This document shows, piece after piece, positions 5,739 to 14,474 of a DNA stretch of 15,093 nt; the stretch's first letter is position 1; each line of letters begins with the position of its first letter. The stretch is taken from assembly GCA_017613335.1 (NCBI GenBank), contig JAGAEB010000059.1:1-15093 (forward strand), written 5' to 3'. Origin of the DNA: Methanosarcinaceae archaeon (GTDB lineage Archaea; Halobacteriota; Methanosarcinia; Methanosarcinales; Methanosarcinaceae). Below the pieces are notes generated by a model, which worked only from the letters and a program-made list of their open reading frames with translations, had not been told where the DNA came from and made no database searches. A program made the translations under genes and the position numbers.

Positions 5739-7720
5739 GCCGCCCGAAACAAATGACCAGATGCGTCATTACCGGCCACAAGTCCCGTCTTGAGCCGACT
5801 ATTGACGTTTTGCATGAGCTCAATTTATTTCATGTCGAGGACTTTGTTGAAGGTGACGACCCTGATTTTAAGATCGGTACCCCGATCGGAAACAGCGATG
5901 ACGTTTCAAGGAAGCTTGTAAAGATCAGATCGATCTCAAATTATCTTCACATCGGCAACGGTCCCGGAACGCAGATGAAATCATCTGAAGTCTCCTCGGA
6001 GATCGACACCGAACTGGAGAAACTTGATGAAGAGATCACAGGTAAGACCGAGGCGATCAACAACCTCGAAAACCGTCTGAAAGAGATCGAAGCAGCCGAA
6101 AAGGAATTAATGCCTTTCCTCGCCGCCGACCGTGACCTGGATGACTACAGAGGATTTGACAGCCTTGCTGTTTTTGTCGGGACTGTTTCAGGAAAACTCG
6201 ACGAATCCGTTATTGCCGGCATTACCTCCGGCTCTTACATGCTTGAAACAAATTCTGAATTCATGTCTCTCTTCGTATCGAAAAAATACGAAGAAGCCGT
6301 CGCTGCGACACTCAACGCGCTCGGTTTCAAAGAGACGAGAATCCCCGAAAAGAGCGGAAAACCGTCTGCTCTGATCGCAGAACTCAACGCTGAAAAATCA
6401 GGCATACTCGCACAACTCGAGACCTTAAAAGCAGACATTCAGTCTCTCAAGGAATCCTACAGCGACTTCATCCGCGCGAGCGATGAATACCTGAGCATTC
6501 TGAGTGAAAAGGCCGAACTGCCTTTAAGGATTGCAACATCCGAATATGCCTTTATTATGAACGGCTGGGTCCCGACGGAATCCTTTGATGCAATGGTCAA
6601 AGCCATCGAGGCCAGAACCGACGGCAGAGTTTACATTTCCTCTGAGGAAGTCAACCTGCACGACGAAAAAGAGGTCCTGCAGATCCCTGTCGCGCACAAC
6701 AACAGCAAACCTGCCCGCTCCCTGGAATGGATCATCGATCTTTATTCCCGGCCGAAATACACTGAGATCGATCCGTCTTCGGTTCTCATGATCTCTTTCC
6801 CGCTGATCTACGGTATGATCCTCGGAGATATCGGCTATGCCCTCGTTCTCCTGACTTTAGGTCTGCTCGCAAAGAAATTCATTAAGATGGACGGCATCGA
6901 CGGACTGCTTAACGTACTCATCTACTGTCAGGTCTCCGCACTTTTCTTCGGTGTCCTGTACGGCGAGTTTATGGGATTCCCGCTTGCCGGCGCCACATCG
7001 CACGGTGTCTATACGCCCGGCCTGATCCCCGGATTCGAAACGATCGTGACGAACATCAGCCTCGTCAACGGCATCTCCTTCCTTGGTGCCCACGAATATC
7101 TGACATTCCCGATCCACAGAACCCACCTGATCTACACGATGCTTGTCGCGACAGCTCTTTTCGGTCTGCTGCACATGAACGTCGGTTTTATCCTTGGTTT
7201 CATCAATGTTAAAAACCAGCACGGCATGATGCACGCGATCTGCGGCAAAGCAAGCTGGATCATGCTTGAACTCGGTGTTATCATTCTGATCGTCGGCTTT
7301 GTCCTCGGAAAGAACATCGCACTTATCGGCCTCGGCGCGCTCATCGCTCTTGTCGCCGTCGCACTTCTTTTCAAGGGTGAAGGTATCGCCGGTCCGATCG
7401 AGATCCCCGGTCTCTTCGGTAACATCCTGTCCTACACTCGTATTATTGCAGTCGGTCTTTCTTCGATCTACATTGCATCTACTGTTAACACCATTGCTTT
7501 CGAGATGTTATGGTCTCCGAGTAATGGTTTCAGCCCGATGATCATCGTTGCGCTCATCGTCTTCGTTCTCGGGCATCTCTTAAACACCGGTCTGAGTATC
7601 ATTGCCCCCGGTCTTCACGCGCTCAGACTGCAGTATGTCGAATTCTTCGGCAAATACTACACAGGCGGGGGAAAAGAATACAAACCCTTTGGTCACATAA
7701 GAAAATATTTGGAGGAATAA
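5735..7720 (+). CDS. atpI: A-type ATP synthase subunit I (membrane stator, subunit a)
   Basis: The stator that forms the ion half-channels against the proteolipid ring. The 661-residue length is usual for the family. Residues 1-345 form the cytosolic arm, with coiled-coil stretches at about 85-125 and 210-260. From about 348 to 625 there are seven or eight hydrophobic helices, starting LMISFPLIYGMILGDIGYAL. The essential arginine is Arg569 in SYTRIIAVGL, and Arg631 lies in the conserved LHALRLQYVEFFGKYY near the C-terminus. GGGAG at 5722-5726 is the ribosome binding site, and the ATGA overlap with atpH indicates coupled translation. It is followed after four bases by atpK, whose binding site GGAGG lies inside the last atpI codons. 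Confidence 0.97.
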   Translation: MSRPKQMTRCVITGHKSRLEPTIDVLHELNLFHVEDFVEGDDPDFKIGTPIGNSDDVSRKLVKIRSISNYLHIGNGPGTQMKSSEVSSEIDTELEKLDEEITGKTEAINNLENRLKEIEAAEKELMPFLAADRDLDDYRGFDSLAVFVGTVSGKLDESVIAGITSGSYMLETNSEFMSLFVSKKYEEAVAATLNALGFKETRIPEKSGKPSALIAELNAEKSGILAQLETLKADIQSLKESYSDFIRASDEYLSILSEKAELPLRIATSEYAFIMNGWVPTESFDAMVKAIEARTDGRVYISSEEVNLHDEKEVLQIPVAHNNSKPARSLEWIIDLYSRPKYTEIDPSSVLMISFPLIYGMILGDIGYALVLLTLGLLAKKFIKMDGIDGLLNVLIYCQVSALFFGVLYGEFMGFPLAGATSHGVYTPGLIPGFETIVTNISLVNGISFLGAHEYLTFPIHRTHLIYTMLVATALFGLLHMNVGFILGFINVKNQHGMMHAICGKASWIMLELGVIILIVGFVLGKNIALIGLGALIALVAVALLFKGEGIAGPIEIPGLFGNILSYTRIIAVGLSSIYIASTVNTIAFEMLWSPSNGFSPMIIVALIVFVLGHLLNTGLSIIAPGLHALRLQYVEFFGKYYTGGGKEYKPFGHIRKYLEE

Positions 7721-7724
7721 AGTT

Positions 7725-7943
7725 ATGGAATTTTTAATCGGAGACGCAGGAATGGCAGCACTCGGTAAAGCAATCGCAATCGCCGGTACCGGTATCGCAT
7801 CCGCATGGGCTGAAAAAGCAATCGGTTCCGCCGGTGTCGGTGCTATGGTCGAAAACGAAGCCGTTTTCGGTAAAGCCCTCGTCCTCACCGTTCTTCCGGA
7901 AACCATCGTCATTTTCGGACTTGTCGTTGCATTGATGATGTAA
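7725..7943 (+). CDS. atpK: A-type ATP synthase subunit K (proteolipid, rotor ring)
   Basis: Forms the rotor ring that carries ions across the membrane. At 72 residues it is a single two-helix hairpin (helices about 10-41 and 47-71), the small form known from Methanosarcina-type enzymes rather than the duplicated forms of other archaea. Glu59 in LPETIVIFG is the ion-binding carboxylate. Glu30 in the first helix (AWAEKAIG) might contribute to coordination, but H+ versus Na+ preference cannot be settled from the sequence alone. The ribosome binding site GGAGG lies in the end of atpI. A 60-base spacer with a stable hairpin follows, the largest gap in the operon. Confidence 0.96.
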   Translation: MEFLIGDAGMAALGKAIAIAGTGIASAWAEKAIGSAGVGAMVENEAVFGKALVLTVLPETIVIFGLVVALMM

Positions 7944-7958
7944 ATTCTCAAAATCAGG

Positions 7959-7985
7959 TCAGGGGCCGGCCGGTCCGGCCTCTGA
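7959..7985 (+). promoter_or_regulatory. Intercistronic hairpin between atpK and atpE
   Basis: TCAGGGGCCGG (7959-7969) pairs with CCGGCCTCTGA (7975-7985) over 11 base pairs, one of them G-U, around a 5-base loop. It lies in the only sizeable gap in the operon, just after the gene whose product is needed in many copies per complex. No long T tract follows (TGTTTTAT only), so complete termination is unlikely. Partial attenuation, RNA processing or protection of the 3' end of the H-I-K message are the likely roles. Confidence 0.7.
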
Positions 7986-8003
7986 TGTTTTATAGGTGTT
8001 AGC

Positions 8004-8555
8004 ATGGGACTGGAAATCGTATTAAAAGATATTGCTGAAGGCGCTCAGGCTGAAAAGCAGAGGATCGAAGCGGAAGCAAAGACTGCCTCCGAAGAGATCA
8101 TCGAAGAAGCTCGTCAGACCGCAAGAGAATCCCTCGGATCTCGCCTTGCAGAAGTTGAAGAGAACCTTGAAAAGCAGCGCCAGCAGGTATTATCAAGCGC
8201 CAATCTGGAAGTGAAACGCACGATGCTCAACAAGCGCAAAGCACTTCTGGACCAGGTATATGATCAAGCCCTTGAATCGATTAAAACACTGCCTGCTGAA
8301 AAGAACGAAGAGTACCTTAAGATTCTCATCGAGAAATACGGCCAGAACGGTTCGGTCATTTATTCTAATGCTGACTCTGAAGCTGTCGTCCGCAAACTTT
8401 CAGACCTGAAATACGGCGGCAACATTGACTGCATCGGCGGCATCATCGTTGAAAACGAAGATGGCACGATCCGGTTGGATTATACTTATGATCTCATCCT
8501 CAAATCCGTCTATGACCGTTCTCTGAAATCTATATCTGATATCCTGAACGGATGA
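8004..8555 (+). CDS. atpE: A-type ATP synthase subunit E (peripheral stalk)
   Basis: Partner of subunit H in the peripheral stalks, binding the top of the A/B hexamer. The 183-residue product has a charged coiled-coil region at about 5-85 (repeated A-E-K-R heptads) followed by a globular C-terminal domain with the closing pattern IDCIGGIIVENEDGTIRLDY, typical of subunit E. Ribosome binding site AGGTG at 7994-7998, five bases before ATG. atpC follows after 19 bases. Confidence 0.94.
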   Translation: MGLEIVLKDIAEGAQAEKQRIEAEAKTASEEIIEEARQTARESLGSRLAEVEENLEKQRQQVLSSANLEVKRTMLNKRKALLDQVYDQALESIKTLPAEKNEEYLKILIEKYGQNGSVIYSNADSEAVVRKLSDLKYGGNIDCIGGIIVENEDGTIRLDYTYDLILKSVYDRSLKSISDILNG

Positions 8556-8574
8556 TCTGTAACGGGTGATAGTA

Positions 8575-9723
8575 ATGCAGGATATGCACAGCACCAAGTC
8601 GCAGATTGTAAGATATCTCTCAGGCGGTTCATCCGTTGCACCGGGAAAAGAAATCGGCTCATCAAACTATCCGTATGCCGTGACACGTATCCGCGCCATG
8701 AAAGTCAAACTCGTGCCGCGTGATGAGTACCCGCGTCTTCTGAATATGAGTCGTGATGAAATTATCCGCAAGATCGGTGAATCCAATTATAAATCAGATA
8801 TCGATGAACTCTCCAGAGAATATAAAGGCGCCAATCTTATTGAGCATGCACTGAACCGGAACATGGCAACATCGTTCCAGAAGGTTCTGCGTATCACTGA
8901 AGGCATTCCTCATCTCCTTGTCAATGAATATCTCAAAAAGTATGACATCTGGGCTGTCAAGACGCTCGTCCGCGGAAAAATGAACGGCATCGATCCGGAA
9001 GACATCCGCAGTACCCTCGTCACCGGCGGTTCCCTGAGATATACGTTCCTGTCCGGACTGTCTGACAAGAGTTATGAAGAAGTCCTTGAAGCCCTCAGAT
9101 CGACCGAGTTCGGCGAATGCCTCAAAAAGCTCGACGGCAACAATCTGTCAGCTTTTGAAAATGAACTCGACAAGTTATACTACAAGGGTCTCATCAGCAT
9201 TCCGGGTTTCCCGGGATCCAGCGATCGCAAACTTTTTGATCGGTTCGTCAGAAGGGAAATTGATGTTCAGAATATGAATGTGCTCTTCAGACTGAAGAAA
9301 GCCGATGTCTATGTCACCGAAACTTCCGGTGCGGAATCAGAATCTCAGGTTTCAGATGTCATGAACCTGATGATCGAAGGCGGCCTCGAACTCGATCCCG
9401 ACAAGCTGAAAGTCCTGGCAGCCCTCCCGTTCGGAAAATTCGTTGCCGCGCTGCGTTCGACATCCTACTGGACTGCGCTCCAGCCGTATGTTGAAAACAA
9501 AGAGCCGGCCGAAGTCAATCTGACGGACATTTCAAAAAGTCTTCTGAATTTCAATCTTAAGAAAATCACCTCAAATTCACTTCAGTCTATGATGTCCATC
9601 GTTCCGATCCTGGAATATGTCATCTACAAAGAGAATGAAGTCCGCAATCTGAGGATCATCGTCCGCGGCAAGAGTGCCGGAATGGACAATAATCTCATCA
9701 AAGAACAGTTGGTGATCATCTAA
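8575..9723 (+). CDS. atpC: A-type ATP synthase subunit C (central stalk collar)
   Basis: Subunit C (homologue of V-ATPase subunit d) is the socket between the proteolipid ring and the D/F axle. The 382-residue, mostly helical protein has no membrane segments; the internal pseudo-repeats of about 110 residues expected for this family are plausible from recurring patterns such as LIEHALNRNMATSFQKVLRI and WAVKTLVRGK. ATG at 8575 is chosen because GGGTGAT (8564-8570) lies four bases upstream. A GTG at 8566 would add three residues, but it lies inside that binding site. The stop overlaps the atpF start by one base (TAATG). Confidence 0.93.
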   Translation: MQDMHSTKSQIVRYLSGGSSVAPGKEIGSSNYPYAVTRIRAMKVKLVPRDEYPRLLNMSRDEIIRKIGESNYKSDIDELSREYKGANLIEHALNRNMATSFQKVLRITEGIPHLLVNEYLKKYDIWAVKTLVRGKMNGIDPEDIRSTLVTGGSLRYTFLSGLSDKSYEEVLEALRSTEFGECLKKLDGNNLSAFENELDKLYYKGLISIPGFPGSSDRKLFDRFVRREIDVQNMNVLFRLKKADVYVTETSGAESESQVSDVMNLMIEGGLELDPDKLKVLAALPFGKFVAALRSTSYWTALQPYVENKEPAEVNLTDISKSLLNFNLKKITSNSLQSMMSIVPILEYVIYKENEVRNLRIIVRGKSAGMDNNLIKEQLVII

Positions 9724-10025
9724 TGGAATTATCAGTAATCGGGAACAGTGATTTTGTGACCGGTTTCAGACTCGCCGGCATCCGGAAAGTCTTCGATACT
9801 GAGTCCATTGAGGTCGATGCAGCCGTCAGATCCGCTCTGGAAGATCCCGAGATCGGCATTCTGATCATGCATAATGATGATATTAGCAAACTGCCGGATT
9901 CCTTGAAAAGAGCCCTGAATGAATCCGTTCAGCCGACCGTCGTCGCTCTCGGCGGCAGCGGTGCAGGCTCTGCGAATTTAAGGGAGAAAATCAAACAGGC
10001 GGTAGGTGTTGATCTGTGGAAGTAA
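9723..10025 (+). CDS. atpF: A-type ATP synthase subunit F (central stalk)
   Basis: Small Rossmann-like subunit bound to axle subunit D. The 100 residues show the expected opening (VIGNSDFVTGFRLAGIRKVF) and ILIMHNDDI core, matching the family length of about 100. Ribosome binding site GGTGAT at 9711-9716, inside the atpC tail, six bases before ATG. It overlaps atpC by one base and atpA by ten, so translation is probably coupled on both sides. Confidence 0.95.
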   Translation: MELSVIGNSDFVTGFRLAGIRKVFDTESIEVDAAVRSALEDPEIGILIMHNDDISKLPDSLKRALNESVQPTVVALGGSGAGSANLREKIKQAVGVDLWK

Positions 10026-11758
10026 AAGGTAAAATTTATCGTGTGGCCGGACCTGTCGTGACCGTTACCGACTTACAGACGAAAATGTATGATGTCGTCA
10101 AAGTCGGCCATGAAGGACTGATGGGCGAGGTCATCAAGATCGTTGGAGACAAATCCATCGTTCAGGTTTATGAAGACACATCCGGTATCAAGCCGGGTGA
10201 GCCGGTCGAAAATACAGGCCTCCCGCTGTCTGTTGAACTCGGTCCGGGATTATTGAAAAGCATTTATGACGGTATCCAGAGACCGCTGAAAGTTCTCCAG
10301 GCTGAAATGGGCAACTTCATCAAGAGAGGTGTCAGCGCTGACGGTCTTGATCACGAAGCCAAATGGGATTTCAAGGCAACTGTCAAAGAAGGCGACCTTG
10401 TGAAGCCGGGCGACATTCTGGGAACCGTTCAGGAAACCGCAAACATCGAGCACCTCATCATGCTCCCGCCGAACTTCCCGGAAGGAAAGATCAAAAGCAT
10501 CAAGAGCGGCAGCTACACTGTCGTCGATGTCATCGGCAAGCTCGAAGACGGCACTGAACTCAGACTCAGCCACAAGTGGCCGGTCAGAACACCGCGTCCG
10601 GTGAAATCCAAGATGGCACCGAAAAAACCGCTCGTTACGGGTCAGAGAGTTCTCGATGCTTTCTTCCCGGTCGCAAAAGGCGGAACGGCCGCTATTCCGG
10701 GTCCGTTCGGTTCCGGTAAGACTGTGACGCAGCAGGCACTCGCCAAATGGTCCGACGCAAACATCGTCGTTTACATCGGCTGCGGTGAGCGCGGCAACGA
10801 GATGGCCGAAGTTCTGACGGAGTTCCCGGATCTCGACGACCCGCAGACAGGAAGCAAGCTCATGGACCGTACGGTTCTTATCGCCAACACGTCCAACATG
10901 CCGGTCGCTGCCCGTGAAGCATCCGTTTACACAGGTATCACCATTGCCGAGTACTTCCGTGACATGGGCTACGATGTCTCCCTGATGGCCGACTCCACTT
11001 CCAGATGGGCAGAAGCCATGAGAGAAATTTCCTCCCGTCTCGAAGAAATGCCCGGTGAAGAAGGTTACCCGGCATATCTGTCCTCCAGACTTGCCGAATT
11101 CTACGAGCGTGCCGGTATCACGAACTCCCTCTGCGACAAGACCGGATCCGTTACCGTTATCGGTGCCGTTTCTCCGGCCGGCGGTGACATTTCCGAGCCG
11201 GTCTCTCAGGGTACGCTCCGTATCGTGAAGGTCTTCTGGGCTCTCGACTCCAAGCTTTCCCAGAAGAGACACTTCCCGGCTATCAACTGGCTCAACAGTT
11301 ACTCTCTTTACATGGACACTCTCAGTCCGTGGTACACTGAAAACGTCGCTCCGGAATGGAATGAACTCCGCAACAGAGCCATGGAGATCCTCCAGTCTGA
11401 ATCCGAACTTCTCGAGATCGTTCAGCTCGTCGGTTCCGATGCGCTGCCGGAAAACCAGCAGGTCACCCTCGAAGTCGCGAGAATGATCCGTGAGATCTTC
11501 CTCCAGCAGAACTCCTTCCACCCGGTCGACACGTACTGTTCTTTCGACAAGCAGTACAAACTCATGAAGGCTATCCTCAGATATGCCGACCTCGCTGATG
11601 CCGCCGTTCAGTCCGGCGCAGAAGTGACGGCCATCCTGACGGTCGACTCCAAGTCCGAACTTGCCAAGATCAAGTATGAAGAGAACTTCGATGAACTCTA
11701 CACGCAGGTCATGGACAAGATGGAACAGGAATTCGCAGGCCTGAAAGGAGGTTACTGA
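10016..11758 (+). CDS. atpA: A-type ATP synthase subunit A (catalytic)
   Basis: Catalytic nucleotide-binding subunit of the A1 head, 580 residues, the usual length. The P-loop is GPFGSGKT (229-236), with Lys235 and Thr236. GCGERGNEM (256-263) carries catalytic Glu258. LMADSTSRWAEAMREISSRL (323-342) is the Walker B/arginine region. An inserted non-homologous segment at about 115-190, specific to A/V-type A subunits, is present. No intein interrupts the P-loop, a known intein site in this gene elsewhere. The start is GTG at 10016, preceded by AGGTG at 10004-10008; MEVKGKIYRVAGPVV from this codon fits the family N-terminus. It lies ten bases inside atpF. Confidence 0.98.
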   Translation: MEVKGKIYRVAGPVVTVTDLQTKMYDVVKVGHEGLMGEVIKIVGDKSIVQVYEDTSGIKPGEPVENTGLPLSVELGPGLLKSIYDGIQRPLKVLQAEMGNFIKRGVSADGLDHEAKWDFKATVKEGDLVKPGDILGTVQETANIEHLIMLPPNFPEGKIKSIKSGSYTVVDVIGKLEDGTELRLSHKWPVRTPRPVKSKMAPKKPLVTGQRVLDAFFPVAKGGTAAIPGPFGSGKTVTQQALAKWSDANIVVYIGCGERGNEMAEVLTEFPDLDDPQTGSKLMDRTVLIANTSNMPVAAREASVYTGITIAEYFRDMGYDVSLMADSTSRWAEAMREISSRLEEMPGEEGYPAYLSSRLAEFYERAGITNSLCDKTGSVTVIGAVSPAGGDISEPVSQGTLRIVKVFWALDSKLSQKRHFPAINWLNSYSLYMDTLSPWYTENVAPEWNELRNRAMEILQSESELLEIVQLVGSDALPENQQVTLEVARMIREIFLQQNSFHPVDTYCSFDKQYKLMKAILRYADLADAAVQSGAEVTAILTVDSKSELAKIKYEENFDELYTQVMDKMEQEFAGLKGGY

Positions 11759-11759
11759 T

Positions 11760-13151
11760 ATGGTTAAAGAATACAAGACGATCACACAGGTCGCAGGTCC
11801 TCTGATCTTCGTCGAGAAGACGGAGCCGGTCGGCTACGGTGAATTCGTCAACATCAAACTCCCGGACGGAACCGTCAAAAGAGGTGAAGTCCTCGATACG
11901 TCCGAAGACATCGTCGTCGTTCAGGTCTATGAAGGAACGACCGGTCTCAACAATGAGTGCAGCGTCGTCTTTACCGGCGATACGCTGAAACTGCCGGCAT
12001 CCATCGACCTTCTGGGAAGGATCCTTTCCGGTTCCGGTCAGCCGAGAGACGGCGGACCGCAGATCGTTCCGGAAAAGATGATGGATATCCACGGTGCTGC
12101 GATGAACCCGTATTCCAGACAGCAACCGAAGGAATTCATCCAGACCGGTATTTCCACCATCGACGGTACGAACACGCTCATCCGCGGTCAGAAGCTTCCG
12201 ATCTTCTCCGGTTCCGGTCTGCCGCACAACGAGATCGCTCTGCAGATCGCCAGACAGGCACAGGTTCCGGGCTCCGATGAAAAGTTCGCTGTCGTTTTCG
12301 CGGCTATGGGTATCACCAACGAAGAAGCACAGCACTTCATGGAAGACTTCGAAAAGACGGGCGCTCTTGAAAGAGCCGTCGTTTTCATGAACCTCGCCGA
12401 CGACCCGGCCGTCGAAAGACTGATCACGCCGAAGATGGCGCTGACGACCGCTGAATATCTGGCCTATGAACACGATATGCACGTTCTCGTTATCCTGACG
12501 GATATCACGAACTATTGTGAAGCCATGCGTCAGATGGGTTCCGCCCGTGAAGAAGTTCCGGGTCGCCGCGGCTATCCGGGTTACATGTACACCGACCTTG
12601 CCGGTCTCTACGAGCGTGCCGGTGTCATCAAGGGCAACAAGGGTTCCGTGACTCAGATCCCGATCCTGTCAATGCCCGGTGACGATATCACGCACCCGAT
12701 CCCTGACCTGTCCGGTTACATCACTGAAGGCCAGATCGTCGTTTCCAGAGAACTGCACAGAAAAGGTATCTACCCGCCGATCAACGTTCTGCCGTCCCTG
12801 TCCCGTCTGATGAACCTGGGTATCGGTGAAAAGAACGGTGTGAAGAAGACGAGAGAAGACCACAAGCCGGTCTCCGACCAGCTGTATGCTTCATATGCAG
12901 AAGGCCGTGACCTGAGAGGTCTCGTGGCCATCGTCGGAAAAGAAGCTCTCTCCGAGAGAGATAAAAAGATCCTTGAATTCGCCGATCTGTTCGAAGACAG
13001 ATTCGTCCGCCAGGGCAAGAACGAGAACAGAACGATCGAGGATACGCTCAACATCGGCTGGGAGATCCTCAGCAGCATGCCCAAGGGATACCTCGGCAGA
13101 ATCGATAACAAGTACATCGAAAAGTATTACCCTGAGAAAACGGCAGAGTGA
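11760..13151 (+). CDS. atpB: A-type ATP synthase subunit B (regulatory/non-catalytic)
   Basis: Alternates with subunit A in the A3B3 hexamer. The 463-residue product lacks a true Walker A motif: the equivalent position reads FSGSGLPHNEIALQIARQA (149-167), diagnostic of the non-catalytic B subunit. Other family segments include AMGITNEEAQHFMEDFEKTG and YMYTDLAGLYERAG. Ribosome binding site AAAGGAGG at 11744-11751 in the end of atpA; one base separates the atpA stop from ATG at 11760. Its stop overlaps the GTGAT that serves atpD. Confidence 0.98.
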   Translation: MVKEYKTITQVAGPLIFVEKTEPVGYGEFVNIKLPDGTVKRGEVLDTSEDIVVVQVYEGTTGLNNECSVVFTGDTLKLPASIDLLGRILSGSGQPRDGGPQIVPEKMMDIHGAAMNPYSRQQPKEFIQTGISTIDGTNTLIRGQKLPIFSGSGLPHNEIALQIARQAQVPGSDEKFAVVFAAMGITNEEAQHFMEDFEKTGALERAVVFMNLADDPAVERLITPKMALTTAEYLAYEHDMHVLVILTDITNYCEAMRQMGSAREEVPGRRGYPGYMYTDLAGLYERAGVIKGNKGSVTQIPILSMPGDDITHPIPDLSGYITEGQIVVSRELHRKGIYPPINVLPSLSRLMNLGIGEKNGVKKTREDHKPVSDQLYASYAEGRDLRGLVAIVGKEALSERDKKILEFADLFEDRFVRQGKNENRTIEDTLNIGWEILSSMPKGYLGRIDNKYIEKYYPEKTAE

Positions 13152-13156
13152 TCGTC

Positions 13157-13780
13157 ATGGGAGCAAAAGACGTCAAGCCGACCAGATCTGAGCTTCAGGA
13201 GATCGCGAAGAAGATCAAGCTGTCACAGAACGGCCACAAGCTGCTCAAAATGAAACGTGACGGACTGATCCTTGAATTCTTCAAGATCCTCGGTGAAGCC
13301 AGAAACGTTCGTTCAGAGCTGGACGCCGCCTACGCCGACGCAACTGAAAAAGCCTCACTGGCTGCCGCCGTGAACGGTACGATCAGTCTGCAGTCTGTTT
13401 CCTTTGCCGTTGACGCCGTTCCGACGATCGAACTCAACAGCACCAACATCATGGGTGTTGTCGTGCCGAAGATCAAAGGAGAAGACGTCCACAAGCAGGT
13501 TTACAACAGGGGATACGGTGTTGTCGGCACTGATGCCTACATTGATGAAGCCGCAGAAGCCTATGAGATCCTCGTTGAGAAGATCATCATCGCCGCCGAA
13601 CTCGAAACGACGATGAAGAGACTCCTGGATGATATCGAAAAGACGAAGAGACGTGTCAACGCTCTCGAATTCAAGGTCATCCCGGAACTCGGCGAATCTG
13701 TCAGATTCATCAAGCTGCGTCTCGAAGAGATGGAAAGGGAAAGCATCACCAGTCTGAAGAAGATCAAAAGAAAAGCCTGA
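13157..13780 (+). CDS. atpD: A-type ATP synthase subunit D (central axle)
   Basis: Subunit D (gamma-like) is the central rotor shaft inside the A3B3 head. The 207-residue protein is two long helices, about 10-75 and 125-200, with the conserved KDVKPTRSEL opening and LLKMKRDGLI (29-38). ATG at 13157 is preferred over the in-frame GTG at 13148: GTGAT (13148-13152) is a good ribosome binding site four bases upstream, and family members start M-x-x-K-D-V-K-P-T-R. It is the last gene of the operon, followed by a strong terminator; no separate atpG-like small gene is seen after it. Confidence 0.96.
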   Translation: MGAKDVKPTRSELQEIAKKIKLSQNGHKLLKMKRDGLILEFFKILGEARNVRSELDAAYADATEKASLAAAVNGTISLQSVSFAVDAVPTIELNSTNIMGVVVPKIKGEDVHKQVYNRGYGVVGTDAYIDEAAEAYEILVEKIIIAAELETTMKRLLDDIEKTKRRVNALEFKVIPELGESVRFIKLRLEEMERESITSLKKIKRKA

Positions 13781-13821
13781 TCCGCAAGGATCATCCTTTT
13801 CCTGAAATCTTTTCAAAACAG

Positions 13822-13870
13822 AGCGCGGATCTCATTTCCGGATATCCGGAAAAGGGTCTGCGCTTTTTTT
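13822..13870 (+). terminator. Composite terminator of the ATP synthase operon
   Basis: The outer stem AGCGCGGATC (13822-13831) pairs with GGTCTGCGCT (13855-13864) through two G-U wobbles. Inside it lies the perfect palindrome TTTCCGGATATCCGGAAA (13835-13852). A T7 tract follows directly. This is the strongest terminator-like structure in the window and marks the end of the nine-gene transcript 42 bases after the atpD stop. Confidence 0.8.
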
Positions 13871-14055
13871 TATTTTTCCGGGGTTCGGTCTGTTTTTGTC
13901 CGGTTCTTTGCTTGTTTTTTCTGCTTTTGTTCTTTTCTTTATTCAGTTTCGGCATGTGTCTGCGCAGCAGTCTGCGGTCTTATTTTTCATAAATCCCGGT
14001 CATTTTTCCGGTCATCAGATAAAGGTATCTGTTCTGAACAAATAGTCACATCTAT
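13871..14055. other. T-rich intergenic stretch after the ATP synthase operon
   Basis: No gene seen. The plus strand has many short T tracts. Two short direct copies of CGGTCAT lie at 13998-14016, and a small hairpin CAGATA-aagg-TATCTG lies at 14018-14033. A weak TATA-like TCTATATG at 14051-14058 overlaps the first possible start codon of the next frames. Confidence 0.5.
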
Positions 14056-14181
14056 ATGATGCCCGAAAAATTCTGCCTGCATGGTTCAGGTATTAATTCA
14101 GAATTGGTGGCATATCGAGGCAATATGGTACCCGAGGCCGTCTCAAAAAATAAGGCAGGTTATGGATATCATCACGGATGA
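14056..14181 (+). other. Short frame, possible 5' fragment of a decayed gene (41 codons)
   Basis: A 41-codon frame starting with tandem ATG at 14056 and 14059, beginning MMPEKFCLHG and ending KAGYGYHHG before TGA. It overlaps the start of the next frame in another register. Its composition looks protein-like, but there is no ribosome binding site and no recognised family. It may be the intact N-terminal part of a gene whose remainder lies in the following frames. Confidence 0.2.
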
Positions 14182-14380
14182 ATCTCAGAAGTCGATCACG
14201 CTTGATCCTCTGACGCACGTTTCTGATATTCATGTCTACGCAGGAAATGCAGGCAATAAGGAATTGGCGATCAATTATTCTGAAAACAAAGATTCCGGAA
14301 ATCAGATACCAATCAGATTCATTTTTGACCCGAATGATTTTCCTGCTGTTACTGCTGTTGATTTCTCCGGATATCTATGA
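14081..14380 (+). CDS. Hypothetical protein, possibly a gene fragment (99 aa)
   Basis: A 99-residue frame with no recognised family. Residues from about 30 on (DIITDESQKSITLDPLTH, HVYAGNAGNKELAINYSENK) look like ordinary soluble or extracytoplasmic protein sequence. The first 28 residues overlap the alternative frame at 14056 and include an odd WWHIEAIW segment, so the true N-terminus may be in the other frame. No ribosome binding site precedes ATG at 14081. There is no transmembrane segment or catalytic motif. It could be a real small gene, or the middle of a disrupted gene spanning 14056-14651. Confidence 0.35.
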   Translation: MVQVLIQNWWHIEAIWYPRPSQKIRQVMDIITDESQKSITLDPLTHVSDIHVYAGNAGNKELAINYSENKDSGNQIPIRFIFDPNDFPAVTAVDFSGYL

Positions 14381-14474
14381 TAACGACGATCGTCACATGG
14401 ATAACGTTTACTGAATTGAATATAAAACAGGACGTTGCGGCTATTACTATCCATGGAGAACTCTATACAAGAAT

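Noticed and set aside
10250..11785. A 511-codon minus-strand frame opposite atpA
   Set aside because: It is a shadow of the codon bias of atpA; its translation matches no family, and atpA is certain.
13781..14080. A tenth ATP synthase gene (ahaG-like) after atpD
   Set aside because: A strong terminator stands 42 bases after atpD, and no suitable frame with a ribosome binding site follows.
14412..14414. In-frame TGA as a selenocysteine codon in the membrane-peptide frame
   Set aside because: No selenocysteine insertion element was seen nearby, and the surrounding frames are already disrupted; a plain stop is simpler.
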